A stretch of DNA of 64,000 nt, taken from positions 1,935,619-1,999,618 of the forward strand of contig NC_009513.1 of assembly GCF_000016825.1 (NCBI RefSeq). Reading direction: 5' to 3'. Source of the stretch: Limosilactobacillus reuteri subsp. reuteri. GTDB lineage: Bacteria; Bacillota; Bacilli; Lactobacillales; Lactobacillaceae. Position numbers and translations under genes: made by a program. This document shows, piece by piece, positions 9,285 to 18,119 of this stretch (the first letter of the stretch is position 1; the number at the start of each line of letters is the position of its first letter). The notes under the pieces are model-generated. The model had not been told where the DNA came from and searched no databases. It saw only the letters and a program-made list of their open reading frames with translations.

Positions 9285-9321
9285 TTCATTCCTAAATCTA
9301 TTATTTTAAGGAGTGTCTATT

Positions 9322-10332
9322 ATGGACTTAACTATTCCAAAGGATTACGATCCACGTCTTTCAATTAGAGAAACTGAAGCTGCTATTCGTTATATTCGTG
9401 AAACTTTCCAAGACGAATTTGGTAAAGAGTTAAACCTTCAACGGATGTCTGCACCAATGTTTGTTGAAAAGAGTACTGGATTAAACGATAACTTAAACGG
9501 TGTTGAACAACCAGTATCGTTTGAAATGAAGGATATGCCAAACGAAACTGTTGAAATTGTCCATTCTCTCGCTAAGTGGAAACGTCTTGCTCTTAAGCGG
9601 TACGGTTTTGGGATGCATGAAGGTCTCTACACCAACATGAACGCCATTCGTAAGGAAGAAGACCTCGATAACTTCCACTCAATTTATGTTGACCAGTGGG
9701 ACTGGGAAAAGATTATTAGTAAGGATGAACGAACAGAAGAAACCTTAAAGGATACAGTTCGTGATATTTTCAAAGTGATTAAGCACATGGAACATGAAGT
9801 TTGGTACAAGTTCCCGCAAGCTGTTTACCATTTACCAGATGAGATTCACTTTGTTACAACGCAAGAGCTTGAAGATCGGTGGCCAGACCTCACCCCACTT
9901 GAACGGGAAGATAAAATTGCTAAAGAACTTGGTGCTGTTTTTGTAATGAAGATCGGTGACAAGTTGCAACGCAGTGGTAAGCCTCACGATGGTCGAGCAC
10001 CTGACTACGATGACTGGAGCTTAAACGGTGATATTATTTTCTGGTATGAACCTCTTCAACGCCGGATCGAAGTTTCAAGTATGGGAATTCGGGTTAGTCC
10101 AGAATCAATGAAATACCAACTTGAACAAGCCGATGCAACTGATCGTGAAAAATTACCATTCCATAAAATGTTGCTCAATGGCGAATTACCATATACAATT
10201 GGTGGAGGAATTGGTCAATCCCGTCTCTGTATGCTCCTTCTTGGCAAAGCTCATATTGGAGAAGTACAGGCAAGTATTTGGCCAGAAGATATGATTAAGA
10301 AGTGTGAAGAAAACCACATTCAAATTCTATAA
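9322..10332 (+). CDS. asnA: Aspartate--ammonia ligase (asparagine synthetase A)
   Basis: A 336-residue class-II-synthetase-like enzyme that makes L-asparagine from aspartate, ammonia and ATP. Recognisable stretches are [13 protein letters not shown] near the N terminus, the [19 protein letters not shown] segment and the C-terminal [14 protein letters not shown]. Length equals that of characterised AsnA. The ATG at 9322 follows AAGGAG with 8-base spacing; an upstream in-frame GTG at 9313 overlaps that ribosome-binding site and is unlikely. First gene after the asparagine T-box and 19 bp before asnS, so asparagine supply and charging are controlled together by the charging level of tRNA-Asn. 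Confidence 0.96.
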   Translation: MDLTIPKDYDPRLSIRETEAAIRYIRETFQDEFGKELNLQRMSAPMFVEKSTGLNDNLNGVEQPVSFEMKDMPNETVEIVHSLAKWKRLALKRYGFGMHEGLYTNMNAIRKEEDLDNFHSIYVDQWDWEKIISKDERTEETLKDTVRDIFKVIKHMEHEVWYKFPQAVYHLPDEIHFVTTQELEDRWPDLTPLEREDKIAKELGAVFVMKIGDKLQRSGKPHDGRAPDYDDWSLNGDIIFWYEPLQRRIEVSSMGIRVSPESMKYQLEQADATDREKLPFHKMLLNGELPYTIGGGIGQSRLCMLLLGKAHIGEVQASIWPEDMIKKCEENHIQIL

Positions 10333-10351
10333 TTTAAGGGAGAGTATAAAA

Positions 10352-11650
10352 GTGGAAACTATTACAATTAGTGAAGTACCTAAACATGTTGGGGAAACAG
10401 TTAAAATCGGTGTTTGGTTAACTGATAAGCGTTCAAGCGGTAAGATTGCATTCTTGCAACTCCGTGACGGAACTGGGTTTTTCCAAGGAATCATCCGTAA
10501 AAATGATGTTTCGGAAGAAAAATTTGATTCTGCTAAGCACGATTTACACCAAGAAACCAGTTTTTGGGTAACCGGTGAAATCGCTGAAGACAAGCGTTCA
10601 AAGTTTGGTTATGAAATTCATATCAAAGACTTTGACATTGTTGGCGAAAGTGAAGACTACCCAATCGGTAACAAGGAACATGGAATTGACTTCTTGCTTG
10701 ATAACCGTCATTTATGGTTACGTTCTCGCAAGCCGTGGGCATTAATGCGGATTCGAAGTCGTGTTAAGCTTGCAACAATGGAATTCTTCGAAAAGCATGG
10801 ATTTACTCAATTTGATGCTCCAGAACTAACTGGAAGTGCTCCTGAAGGGACAACAGAATTATTTGAAACTGACTATTTTGACCGCTCTGCTTTCCTTTCA
10901 CAATCTGGTCAACTATATGCAGAAGCTGGTGCCATGGCATTAGGTCGCGTCTACACGATGGGTCCTACTTTCCGTGCTGAAAAATCAAAGACTCGTCGGC
11001 ACTTAATGGAATTCTGGATGATCGAACCAGAAATGGCTTGGATGCACCAAGATGAAAGCCTTAAGATTCAAGAGCAATACATTGCTTACTTGGTTCAAGA
11101 CTTAATCGACCACTGTGCACGCGAACTTGAAATGGTAGGTCGTAGTGTAGAAAGTTTGAAGCCATTTACTGAATTACCATATCCACGAATCACTTATAAA
11201 GAAGCAATCGAAATCCTTCAAAAGGGTGGCTTTGATGTCGAATACGGTGCTGACTTTGGTTCACCAGAAGAAACCTACTTGGCAGATCAATTCCAAAAGC
11301 CAGTATTTATCTTGAACTATCCTAAAGAAATCAAGGCTTTCTACATGCCTGAAGACCCTGAAGATTCTCGCCAAGTTATCTGTGCGGACTTGCTTGCTCC
11401 AGAAGGCTATGGTGAAATCATTGGTGGTTCTGAACGTTCTTACGATTACGAATACATCACAAACAAACTTGAAGAAAACGGCCTAAGTAAAGAAGATTAC
11501 GGTTGGTACGATGATTTACGGAAGTACGGTTCAATTCCTCACTCTGGATTTGGAATGGGCCTTGAACGATTCTTAGCTTGGATTACTCTCCAAGACCACA
11601 TTCGTGAAACTATTCCATTCCCACGGATGCTTAACCGTTTGAACCCTTAA
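10352..11650 (+). CDS. asnS: Asparaginyl-tRNA synthetase
   Basis: A 432-residue class IIb synthetase that charges tRNA-Asn. The N-terminal OB-fold anticodon-binding domain (about residues 1-110) is followed by the catalytic core with motif 2 ([19 protein letters not shown]) and motif 3 ([13 protein letters not shown]). The GTG at 10352 is taken as start because AAGGGAGAG lies 9-16 bases upstream; an ATG at 10304 would lie inside asnA without a ribosome-binding site. It is the second gene of the T-box operon. The stop is followed within 10 bp by a dispersed repeat that also looks like a terminator. Confidence 0.96.
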   Translation: METITISEVPKHVGETVKIGVWLTDKRSSGKIAFLQLRDGTGFFQGIIRKNDVSEEKFDSAKHDLHQETSFWVTGEIAEDKRSKFGYEIHIKDFDIVGESEDYPIGNKEHGIDFLLDNRHLWLRSRKPWALMRIRSRVKLATMEFFEKHGFTQFDAPELTGSAPEGTTELFETDYFDRSAFLSQSGQLYAEAGAMALGRVYTMGPTFRAEKSKTRRHLMEFWMIEPEMAWMHQDESLKIQEQYIAYLVQDLIDHCARELEMVGRSVESLKPFTELPYPRITYKEAIEILQKGGFDVEYGADFGSPEETYLADQFQKPVFILNYPKEIKAFYMPEDPEDSRQVICADLLAPEGYGEIIGGSERSYDYEYITNKLEENGLSKEDYGWYDDLRKYGSIPHSGFGMGLERFLAWITLQDHIRETIPFPRMLNRLNP

Positions 11651-11655
11651 TAACG

Positions 11656-11817
11656 AAAAAGGGACTGTGACATAAGTTAAGTTACTTTCATAAAAAGCAA
11701 ATACGCAGTACAACAATGGCCTCTAATGTCCGGCAAAGCCGAACGTTAGAGGCCTATTGTTGTTTGCGGGGGCTCGAAAACGAAGTCACAAGTGACTTCT
11801 GTCTCGCTCCCTTTTTT
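11656..11817 (+). repeat. Dispersed hairpin repeat, copy 1 (terminator-like, MITE-like)
   Basis: About 162 bp, beginning AAAAAGGGACTGTGACATAAG and ending CTTCTGTCTCGCTCCCTTTTTT. The ends are imperfect inverted repeats of each other (about 16 of 20). The middle holds a long hairpin: ACAACAAT-GGCCTCTAA... pairs with ...TTAGAGGCC-ATTGTTGT (11710-11763). A second, inverted copy is at 52802-52981. The position right after asnS and before a convergent gene fits a bidirectional terminator. No coding capacity. Confidence 0.85.
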
Positions 11818-11843
11818 ATATACTTTTTTAGAACTTAAATTAA

Positions 11844-12524
11844 TTATTCTTCATTAAAATATGCTGTGCCTTTTCCCCAATAAAATCCTTGTTGTAAGAT
11901 AACCGGATTTCCAGCAAATTTTTTAGCTAATTGTCGATTCGAAATTCCTTCAATAACAAAGGTAAGATGATGTTTTTTCGCAAAAGCTAACCACGCATTA
12001 ACAAAGCTCATCATCAGTTCATAATCTTCATCCTTAAAAAGTAATAGTGATAATTTGATTCGACTAACAACCTTTAACTGCCTTTTAATGAATGCATAGC
12101 TATTACTACCCGCACACACATCATCAATCGCCAATTCAAACCCCACTTTCTTAAGACGTTGGATTTCTCTATCTAAATAATCAAGACTATGAATCGTTTC
12201 GCGGCGTTCCGTAATCTCAATGGCTACGTGATCGTGATATGCTTCGCGAATCTCTTCTAAAAATCGCCAAATACTTTCAAATTTCATTTGACATGGTTCT
12301 AAATTAATATATATTTTGCGATTTTTTTGCTCGTTTAAAGCATTTTTTAATGATTTACGGCTTGCCTTAATCCATGCATCGTTACCCTCTTGTGTTGTGA
12401 GGCTGTGCAAGAAATTAATTCCTGGAAATTCGCCATTATTATTTCGAATAAGCATTTCATAAGTGTCAATTTCAGCATTCATCGCTTGATCAACACTAAG
12501 GATTGGCTGAAATATATTGTACAT
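11844..12524 (-). CDS. EAL-domain cyclic-di-GMP phosphodiesterase (stand-alone)
   Basis: A 226-residue protein consisting of one EAL domain without transmembrane or sensory parts; it would hydrolyse c-di-GMP in the cytoplasm. The signature motif is YEMLIR (Glu23 replacing the EAL glutamate). Other catalytic positions are kept: Asn in INLEP, Glu in EITER, both Asp in AIDDVCAG, Lys in RIKLS, Glu in VIEGI and Gln in LQQGFYWG. So it is likely active, although the loop DDVCAG differs from the usual DDFGTG. It lies 15 bp downstream of the diguanylate cyclase on the same strand, forming an antagonistic synthesis/degradation pair. Confidence 0.88.
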   Translation of the reverse strand: MYNIFQPILSVDQAMNAEIDTYEMLIRNNNGEFPGINFLHSLTTQEGNDAWIKASRKSLKNALNEQKNRKIYINLEPCQMKFESIWRFLEEIREAYHDHVAIEITERRETIHSLDYLDREIQRLKKVGFELAIDDVCAGSNSYAFIKRQLKVVSRIKLSLLLFKDEDYELMMSFVNAWLAFAKKHHLTFVIEGISNRQLAKKFAGNPVILQQGFYWGKGTAYFNEE

Positions 12525-12539
12525 TTTTATCCCTAACTT

Positions 12540-13703
12540 TTAATAATTGTTATTTATTTTACGTTCTAAACTAGGCTTTTGGGGACGTTGATGATGCTGA
12601 TCAGTAACAATCCATCCACGGCCATTGTTCTTTACACTATATAACATTTTATCAGCTCGCTTCAAGGTCGTGTCAAGTAATTCATCATTCAAACGATCAG
12701 TTAAACTGCATGAAAAGCTAATTGTTAATTTCATTCCTTCCTTGGTAACAATCGATTTATTATTAAAGAATTTTTCAATCGACTGGAGTAATTGATAGAC
12801 TTCTTCTAGTGAATGGTTAGAAACTACAATAGTGAATTCCTCACCCCCGAAGCGATATACATAACCATGCTTGGGAAATGCGGAATGAATTTGTTCGCGA
12901 AAAACTGTTGAGAAATAATTTAACACTTCATTACCAACAAAGTGACCGTATGTATCATTTATCTTCTTAAAGTGATCAATATCTAATGCCCCGATTACGA
13001 TATTATGGATTTCATTATTATTAGCTAATCGATTAATTTCTTGACTAAGAGCTCGGTAATTAAGTAACCCTGTTAAATCATCACGTTCACTTTCTTTTTC
13101 AAGAAGCTTTATTTTTTGCTCATTTTTCTTTTCACTATAAAAACGCTGATCTTCAAACATCGCAATAACAAATAATCCTAGTGTGGCTGCAGCAATACTT
13201 ACAGGAGAAAAACTGCGAGTAATCGCAAGCGATACTAACTCGACTATTCCCAACGATGCAATGGCATAAAAATAACTAATTCTTTTTGAAATTTTACACC
13301 ACCGCGTTAAAGCCAAGCAAATTGTTGTAAAAACAATCGATTCAACGATCCAATACCACCAATCTTTTAGTGGTAAAATCCCCATCAAATATTCCACGAC
13401 ATTCACAAATAACGGAGTTAGAGCTAATAATGCCCACCATATTTTGTACACTTTATCGCGAAAAAGCATTGTAACAGAAACAACTTGCATGAAAACGACT
13501 TGTCCGATATTAAATAAGGACAACTGAAACAGGCAAAATTCCTGAATAAAGTAAGTTATTATAATAACGGCTCCTAGCCCCCAACTAGTTAACCGTGAAT
13601 TCTTATACGAAACCCAATACCGTTCAAAATAAATTTGACTGATAATCATACAAATAACGATTATTGGTAAATAGAGTATCGCGTAAAAAAATTTAAGCGC
13701 CAA
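12540..13703 (-). CDS. Membrane-bound diguanylate cyclase (GGDEF)
   Basis: A 387-residue protein with six or so N-terminal membrane helices (about residues 5-190) and a C-terminal GGDEF domain (about 200-370) that makes c-di-GMP from two GTP. The A-site is RFGGEEF, an active variant, and DDLTGLLNYRAL plus DIDHFKKINDTYGHFVGNEVL are the metal/GTP-binding stretches. The I-site RxxD five residues before GGEEF is absent, so product inhibition at that site is not expected. First gene of a pair with the EAL phosphodiesterase, divergent from the glycosyltransferase operon. The membrane part resembles no sensor domain I can name. Confidence 0.92.
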   Translation of the reverse strand: MALKFFYAILYLPIIVICMIISQIYFERYWVSYKNSRLTSWGLGAVIIITYFIQEFCLFQLSLFNIGQVVFMQVVSVTMLFRDKVYKIWWALLALTPLFVNVVEYLMGILPLKDWWYWIVESIVFTTICLALTRWCKISKRISYFYAIASLGIVELVSLAITRSFSPVSIAAATLGLFVIAMFEDQRFYSEKKNEQKIKLLEKESERDDLTGLLNYRALSQEINRLANNNEIHNIVIGALDIDHFKKINDTYGHFVGNEVLNYFSTVFREQIHSAFPKHGYVYRFGGEEFTIVVSNHSLEEVYQLLQSIEKFFNNKSIVTKEGMKLTISFSCSLTDRLNDELLDTTLKRADKMLYSVKNNGRGWIVTDQHHQRPQKPSLERKINNNY

Positions 13704-13829
13704 CTGATTTTCACCTTTTCAAAATTTATTTTTATTAATAGCTTTAAAATTGTACTTCTTATAGCTGAATTAATCTAGTAGCGCTTCTAATCTTTCATTT
13801 AATAATATTTTCCTAAAAGAACCGTATGA

Positions 13830-13875
13830 TATAATTTTTCTGCTAACGCGTTAAGAATATTAAGAATATTAAGAA
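13830..13875 (+). promoter_or_regulatory. Promoter -10 box and 9-bp tandem repeat before the exopolysaccharide operon
   Basis: A TATAAT box (13830-13835) is followed by TTAAGAATA, TTAAGAATA and TTAAGAA in tandem (13851-13875), then AGAAGGGA. No clear -35 box is seen. The repeat sits in the untranslated leader of the pgaD-like gene, where copy-number change or protein binding could tune expression. Confidence 0.5.
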
Positions 13876-13899
13876 GGGACGACAGATTTTATTTTTATA

Positions 13900-14397
13900 A
13901 TGAAAAATAATTACCATGATATGTATTTTGAGCATCACCACTGGCTCTTAAAAATTCGACAAACACTACTTATGCTCCTTAGTTGGTGCATTTTCCTTAT
14001 CCCCATTATTATCACTACTTCAACCTATGTGGCTTACCAGACTAATGGTCATCACGGATACTTTTTCTGGTATTATGCTGAAGGATTTCGTGAACTTAAT
14101 TTTTTAGTAATCATTTTGCTATTTGCTTTAGGAATGATTGGGGTCTTCTGCATTACAATGGGATATATCCAAGCTCAAAGAACTCGTGGACTAACTACAA
14201 AATGGCCCATGTTTGACATTAACAAAAGTCATTTACAACGCCAACGAGCTGAATCATTCATGACCAAGCAGTTTGGTGATCCTGAAATGCGAACAAATAC
14301 GCGCAATTTTGTTGTTAAGCCTGAACAAAATTTAACCAAGAATCAATTACGCGATATTGTTAACAATCACATAGGAGATGATAAAGATGGTTTCTAA
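13900..14397 (+). CDS. Small two-helix membrane protein, PgaD-like partner of the glycosyltransferase
   Basis: A 165-residue protein with two strong membrane helices (about residues 20-47 and 67-90) and a charged cytoplasmic tail. In size, topology and position just upstream of a processive glycosyltransferase it resembles PgaD, the accessory subunit that forms the c-di-GMP-responsive complex with PgaC in poly-N-acetylglucosamine synthesis. This is inference; sequence identity to PgaD is not obvious by eye. The best Shine-Dalgarno (AGAAGGGA) lies about 20 bases before the ATG, farther than usual. The last codons overlap the next gene. Confidence 0.5.
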   Translation: MKNNYHDMYFEHHHWLLKIRQTLLMLLSWCIFLIPIIITTSTYVAYQTNGHHGYFFWYYAEGFRELNFLVIILLFALGMIGVFCITMGYIQAQRTRGLTTKWPMFDINKSHLQRQRAESFMTKQFGDPEMRTNTRNFVVKPEQNLTKNQLRDIVNNHIGDDKDGF

Positions 14398-15718
14398 CAT
14401 TTTCTATGAAGCATTTCAAACCAGCTCACCATGGATGGTCTTTCTTATAATAATCAATTTAATTTTATGTATATATCCTATTTTAGGAGCGATGTTCTGG
14501 TTCTTTGGCGCAATATCATATATTCTCTTTCGCCAAAAAGAAGAATTACCACCAAAAGCCGAACTTACCCCCGAACCTTTTATCACGATTATGATTCCAG
14601 CTCATAATGAAGAAATTGTAATAAAAAGTACTTTAGAGTATTTATTAACCCAATTGAATTATCACAATTATGAAGTGCTGGTAATGGATGATGGAAGCGA
14701 TGATCGCACCCCTGAGATTCTTCATTCAATGCAAACAAAATATTCTCGCCTCAGAGTTATTAGAATCGAACAAAATCAAGGAAAGGCCCATGCATTTAAT
14801 ATTGGGCTTTTCTTTGCTAAGGGTGAATATATTTTAAGCAATGATGCTGATACTATTCCTGAAACTGATGCACTGATAAAGTATATGCAATATTTTACAA
14901 GTGCTAACGGGATTAACTATGCTGCTATTACTGCGAATATGGATGTTTATAATCGTTCCTCATTATGGGGTAAATCTCAAACGGTTGAATTCTCCAGTAT
15001 CGTTGGCATAATCAAGCGAAGCCAAACTGCCATCAATAACACGATGTATGCATATAGCGGTGCAAATACCATGTATCGACGCGATTTCCTTATTAATGTT
15101 GGTGGTTTTCGCCAAGATCGTGCGACTGAGGACATTAGCATTGCCTGGGACCATACATTCATTAATGCTACTCCGAAGTTTGCCCCAGATATCGTTTTCC
15201 ATATGAATGTTCCTGAAACGTTTCACGATTTATATCGGCAACGTAAACGGTGGGCACAAGGCGGGTCAGAAGTTTGGCTTTCTAATTTTCTGAAAGTCTT
15301 TCGCCATCCGTGGCAATATCGGTTTGTCATCCCCATGCTAACCGACACAACCTTATCGATTATTTGGTCTTTCTTTTTTTGGATAACAAGTATCATTTTT
15401 ATTATTACAATGCTGTCTTTTGCAATAACTGGTAACTACGAACGGGTTTGGCACGGCATCGTTATGAGTATGATCTTTGTTAACTTTCAATTAATAGCCG
15501 GTCTTTTTCAAGTGCTGGCGGCGTTAATTCTTGATTTTAATGGATCTAAGTTACGCTATTTAATGTTTTCGCCACTTTATCTCTTATTTACCTGGATCGT
15601 TAATCCTTTAACAATCGTTACTACATTTCATAAAGCGATAAAAACTGTTACTGGTCATGGAAGTGGTAAATGGATTAGTCCTGAAAGAAAGGTAGTTGAT
15701 AATAATGGCAAGTTTTGA
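14387..15718 (+). CDS. Processive family 2 glycosyltransferase (PgaC/BcsA-like)
   Basis: A 443-residue membrane glycosyltransferase expected to polymerise and export a beta-linked exopolysaccharide. An N-terminal helix is followed by a GT-A domain with MIPAHNEE, VMDDGSDD, the DxD motif in SNDADT, the TED motif in RATEDISIAWD, and the processivity motif QRKRWAQGG, then at least three C-terminal helices. This set is shared by PgaC/IcaA, BcsA and hyaluronan synthases; no PilZ domain is attached. Sugar specificity cannot be read. The ATG at 14387 is preferred over 14378 because AGGAG ends right before 14378. It overlaps both neighbours, so the three genes form one operon. Confidence 0.87.
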   Translation: MVSNIFYEAFQTSSPWMVFLIIINLILCIYPILGAMFWFFGAISYILFRQKEELPPKAELTPEPFITIMIPAHNEEIVIKSTLEYLLTQLNYHNYEVLVMDDGSDDRTPEILHSMQTKYSRLRVIRIEQNQGKAHAFNIGLFFAKGEYILSNDADTIPETDALIKYMQYFTSANGINYAAITANMDVYNRSSLWGKSQTVEFSSIVGIIKRSQTAINNTMYAYSGANTMYRRDFLINVGGFRQDRATEDISIAWDHTFINATPKFAPDIVFHMNVPETFHDLYRQRKRWAQGGSEVWLSNFLKVFRHPWQYRFVIPMLTDTTLSIIWSFFFWITSIIFIITMLSFAITGNYERVWHGIVMSMIFVNFQLIAGLFQVLAALILDFNGSKLRYLMFSPLYLLFTWIVNPLTIVTTFHKAIKTVTGHGSGKWISPERKVVDNNGKF

Positions 15719-16532
15719 AACTTTTCTTTGGTGGATATTTATTATCTTTACCCTAATTTGTGGGGGCTTTTGCATTGAGGCGCACTATCGATATAAAAAT
15801 AAAAATGGCATTGATAATGAATACAAATTTTCAAATAAATATAAATATTTTGGTCAACCCGTTTATGATAAACAAAATAAAATTCATGGTTATGAACTTT
15901 TGTTACGGGAATACAATCAGCACACTAATAAATGGCAATTACCACGGAATGTTGTGGATTTTCCGCTCAGTAAAATTGTTTCTACAATTCAAGAAATCAA
16001 TCCACAGTTAAAAGATATCGCAAACTTATCGTTAAATATGACCGTCAGCCAAATTACCGATTTTCGCGCTGAATATTTCTTTACTTGGGTCTTAGGAACA
16101 ACAAATATTAAACAATTAGTCATCGAATTAGATACTAATGATATTAGACGTGCTAATATTTTTAAACGCAAAGAAATACTACATATGTTCAAAAAGCTCC
16201 AACATCCTCAAATTAAAATTACTATTGAAAATGTTGATTCTTCTAAAAAAACATACAACTTACTACAGCAGTATTTTCCATATATCACCTATTTAAAATT
16301 CAATATTCATTCTTTTAACAAGTCGGCAAATCACTGGATAGATATCACTCTTGCGCAGTGGCAACGGAGAATCGCCATTTTCAACATTGAAATGATTGTC
16401 GGCAAAATTGAAGATATTAATCAGGTTGCATTAGTAAATCAACTAAATATCCCTTTCCGTCAAGGTTATGCTTACGGTCATCCAGAAAATCATAACCACC
16501 CGTCAAACGGGTGGTTTGCACATCGGCTATAA
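15705..16532 (+). CDS. Membrane-anchored degenerate EAL protein, likely c-di-GMP receptor
   Basis: A 275-residue protein with one N-terminal helix (about residues 5-24) and an EAL-like domain. It keeps ELLLRE, the Asn of LSLNMTV, Glu in VIELD, Lys in YLKFNI and Gln in RQGYAYG. The metal-binding pair DDFG is replaced by ENVDS and the EGVE glutamate by VGKIED, so catalysis is not expected while ligand binding may remain. Degenerate EAL domains (LapD, FimX) act as c-di-GMP receptors. Its gene overlaps the glycosyltransferase by 14 bp. The last 15 or so residues are encoded by the terminal hairpin of the adjacent IS200-like element, so the native C terminus may be lost. Confidence 0.75.
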   Translation: MASFETFLWWIFIIFTLICGGFCIEAHYRYKNKNGIDNEYKFSNKYKYFGQPVYDKQNKIHGYELLLREYNQHTNKWQLPRNVVDFPLSKIVSTIQEINPQLKDIANLSLNMTVSQITDFRAEYFFTWVLGTTNIKQLVIELDTNDIRRANIFKRKEILHMFKKLQHPQIKITIENVDSSKKTYNLLQQYFPYITYLKFNIHSFNKSANHWIDITLAQWQRRIAIFNIEMIVGKIEDINQVALVNQLNIPFRQGYAYGHPENHNHPSNGWFAHRL

Positions 16533-16634
16533 GCCGATAATAAAAGCCGGCGTCTCAAGGCGCTGGCTTTCGCTTTGCTCAAGCCAAAATGCTCTGACTA
16601 CTTTGCCACCGCTTTAAGCGGTGTTTATACTACC

Positions 16635-17093
16635 TCACTTACCCTTAAAAGGGTCCGAATATTCCACACTTGTTAGCTTATCCATTGCTATATCATGTTT
16701 CTCTTGATCTCGGATATACTTCTTTATCGTGGATTCATTTAATCCAACTGTACTCACATAGTAGCCTTCAGCCCAAAAATGTCGGTTCCCATATTTGTAT
16801 TTTAAGTTTGCATGTCGATCAAACATCATTAATGCACTTTTTCCTTTTAAGTATCCCATAAACTGCGAGACACTTAGTTTCGGCGGAATACTTACTAACA
16901 AGTGCACATGATCTGGCATCATATGACCTTCAATTATTTCTACTCCCTTATATTTGCACAACAAACGAATATAATCTCTCAGGTCTCTTCGGTATTGATT
17001 GAAGATCGCTTTACGTCTATACTTTGGTATGAATACGATGTGATACTTACATAACCACTTCGTATGGGCTAAGCTATTTAATTTATTAGCCAT
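16635..17093 (-). CDS. tnpA: IS200-like Y1 transposase TnpA
   Basis: A 152-residue HUH-superfamily transposase, full length for the family. The HUH motif is HVH (residues 62-64, in MPDHVHLL) and the catalytic tyrosine is most likely Tyr126 in IKKYIRDQ. It nicks and joins single-stranded DNA at hairpins near the element's ends. No accessory TnpB is present, so this is the IS200 rather than the IS605 arrangement. Both catalytic motifs are intact and the element may be active. Confidence 0.93.
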   Translation of the reverse strand: MANKLNSLAHTKWLCKYHIVFIPKYRRKAIFNQYRRDLRDYIRLLCKYKGVEIIEGHMMPDHVHLLVSIPPKLSVSQFMGYLKGKSALMMFDRHANLKYKYGNRHFWAEGYYVSTVGLNESTIKKYIRDQEKHDIAMDKLTSVEYSDPFKGK

Positions 17094-17100
17094 ATTTATA

Positions 17101-17162
17101 TAACCTCTTTTCCCTTATTGACTTTGGCTTGAACACCTACATCTTAAGGCAAAAGAGGCCTT
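17101..17162 (-). promoter_or_regulatory. tnpA leader hairpin that masks the ribosome-binding site
   Basis: On the minus strand GGCCTCTTTTGCC pairs with GGGAAAAGAGGTT just before the tnpA start, burying the only GAGG. IS200 elements are known to limit TnpA synthesis with a leader hairpin of this kind. The same hairpin survives in the remnant at 39685-39745. Confidence 0.65.
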
Positions 17163-17263
17163 TTTTATATAATTTTTATCGCCCACCCGCATAGCAGGTG
17201 GTTTTTTGTTTCGTGCACTCGCTCTGCTCGCGCACTCAACTAGGTCTAAAGACATTAATTTAA

Positions 17264-17313
17264 AAAATAAATAAGCGAAGTTGGTTTTTAACCAGCCTCG
17301 CTTATTTATTTTA
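17264..17313 (-). terminator. Terminator downstream of the amidotransferase gene
   Basis: Long inverted repeat AAATAAATAAGCGA / TCGCTTATTTATTT around GTTGGTTTTTAACCAGC; A/T runs on both sides allow use in both directions. Confidence 0.75.
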
Positions 17314-17346
17314 GAAATATATTCGTATTAACAATAATTTTGCGCT

Positions 17347-18018
17347 TTAGCTATTTGCGATAAAATCCAATAACCGATACATAACTCGCTTATTTTCAGC
17401 CGGAACGCCATGCTGAATGATTTCTTTTCCATTTTGGTGAAGATCATTATGGTCTAATGGATATTGATCATCATTTACAGCAATCTCGCGAACATTATCT
17501 GCTGTCGGCTCAAAGTGGAATTGAAGCCCAATAACATTACCGTTCATAACAAAGCCTTGATTTTTAACTAAGTCACTACTAAATAATAAGTCTGCTTGAG
17601 CTGGAACTTCAAACATCTCTTCATGCCAATGCAGAGCGGTTAATTTTGGAGGAATATCAGAAATTAGATCGCTTTTTAAATACACCGGCGCCCAACCAAC
17701 TTCTTTATGTGGTGCCTTCTTTACGGCATAACCGAGTGTCTTAGCGATCTGTTGGGCTCCATAACACGCACCAAAAATTGGCTTACGAGCATCCAATAGT
17801 TGCCGAATTAAAACTCGCTCTTGCTTAATCCACGTTAAGTCGTCATTAGGGCTCATGGGACCGCCAAGAATAATCAACATATCAGTCTCATCAGCAGTCG
17901 GCAAATTACCAAACTGATAGGGATGATAAACGTACATCTCATGTCCGCGGTCCTGTGACCATTCTTGAATTGTTCCTGGTCCTTCATTTGGCGTGTGTTG
18001 CAAAACATTGATTCTCAT
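17347..18018 (-). CDS. Class I glutamine amidotransferase (GMP-synthase-like domain protein)
   Basis: A 223-residue stand-alone GATase1 domain. The nucleophile elbow is FGACYGAQQIA (Cys near residue 100), the oxyanion segment is IILGGPMSPND, and the catalytic His is in LQFHFEPT near residue 168. Such free GATase proteins, often annotated GuaA-like, hydrolyse glutamine or gamma-glutamyl compounds; the acceptor domain of GMP synthase is missing, so this is not GuaA itself. The ATG is followed by a standard start MRINVLQH. It stands alone between the IS200 element and the HesB-like gene. Confidence 0.8.
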   Translation of the reverse strand: MRINVLQHTPNEGPGTIQEWSQDRGHEMYVYHPYQFGNLPTADETDMLIILGGPMSPNDDLTWIKQERVLIRQLLDARKPIFGACYGAQQIAKTLGYAVKKAPHKEVGWAPVYLKSDLISDIPPKLTALHWHEEMFEVPAQADLLFSSDLVKNQGFVMNGNVIGLQFHFEPTADNVREIAVNDDQYPLDHNDLHQNGKEIIQHGVPAENKRVMYRLLDFIANS

Positions 18019-18119
18019 CGAATATCCTTTCCGTCGACGGCAATGTTGTGCTAGGTATCGCCTGCAAGTACCTAAGATATTATTGTTATAACATTAAATC
18101 ATGAGCTTAACAATAATTT

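Larger units (their letters stand above)
16495..17240 (-). mobile_element. IS200/IS605-type insertion sequence (single tnpA)
   Basis: A Y1 transposase gene is flanked by hairpin-rich ends typical of this family, which lacks terminal inverted repeats. The right end (16495-16634) holds AACCACCCG/CGGGTGGTT and CACCGCTTTAAGCGGTG hairpins; the left end (17094-17240) holds the tnpA leader hairpin and CCACCCGCATAGCAGGTGG. Exact borders cannot be fixed without an empty-site comparison. The element abuts or invades the end of the degenerate EAL gene. A partial left-end copy lies at 39658-39752. Confidence 0.75.

Noticed and set aside
18051..18073. TAGGTA/TACCTA hairpin upstream of the amidotransferase gene as riboswitch
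   Set aside because: Only a six-base stem with a long loop, no conserved core recognised.
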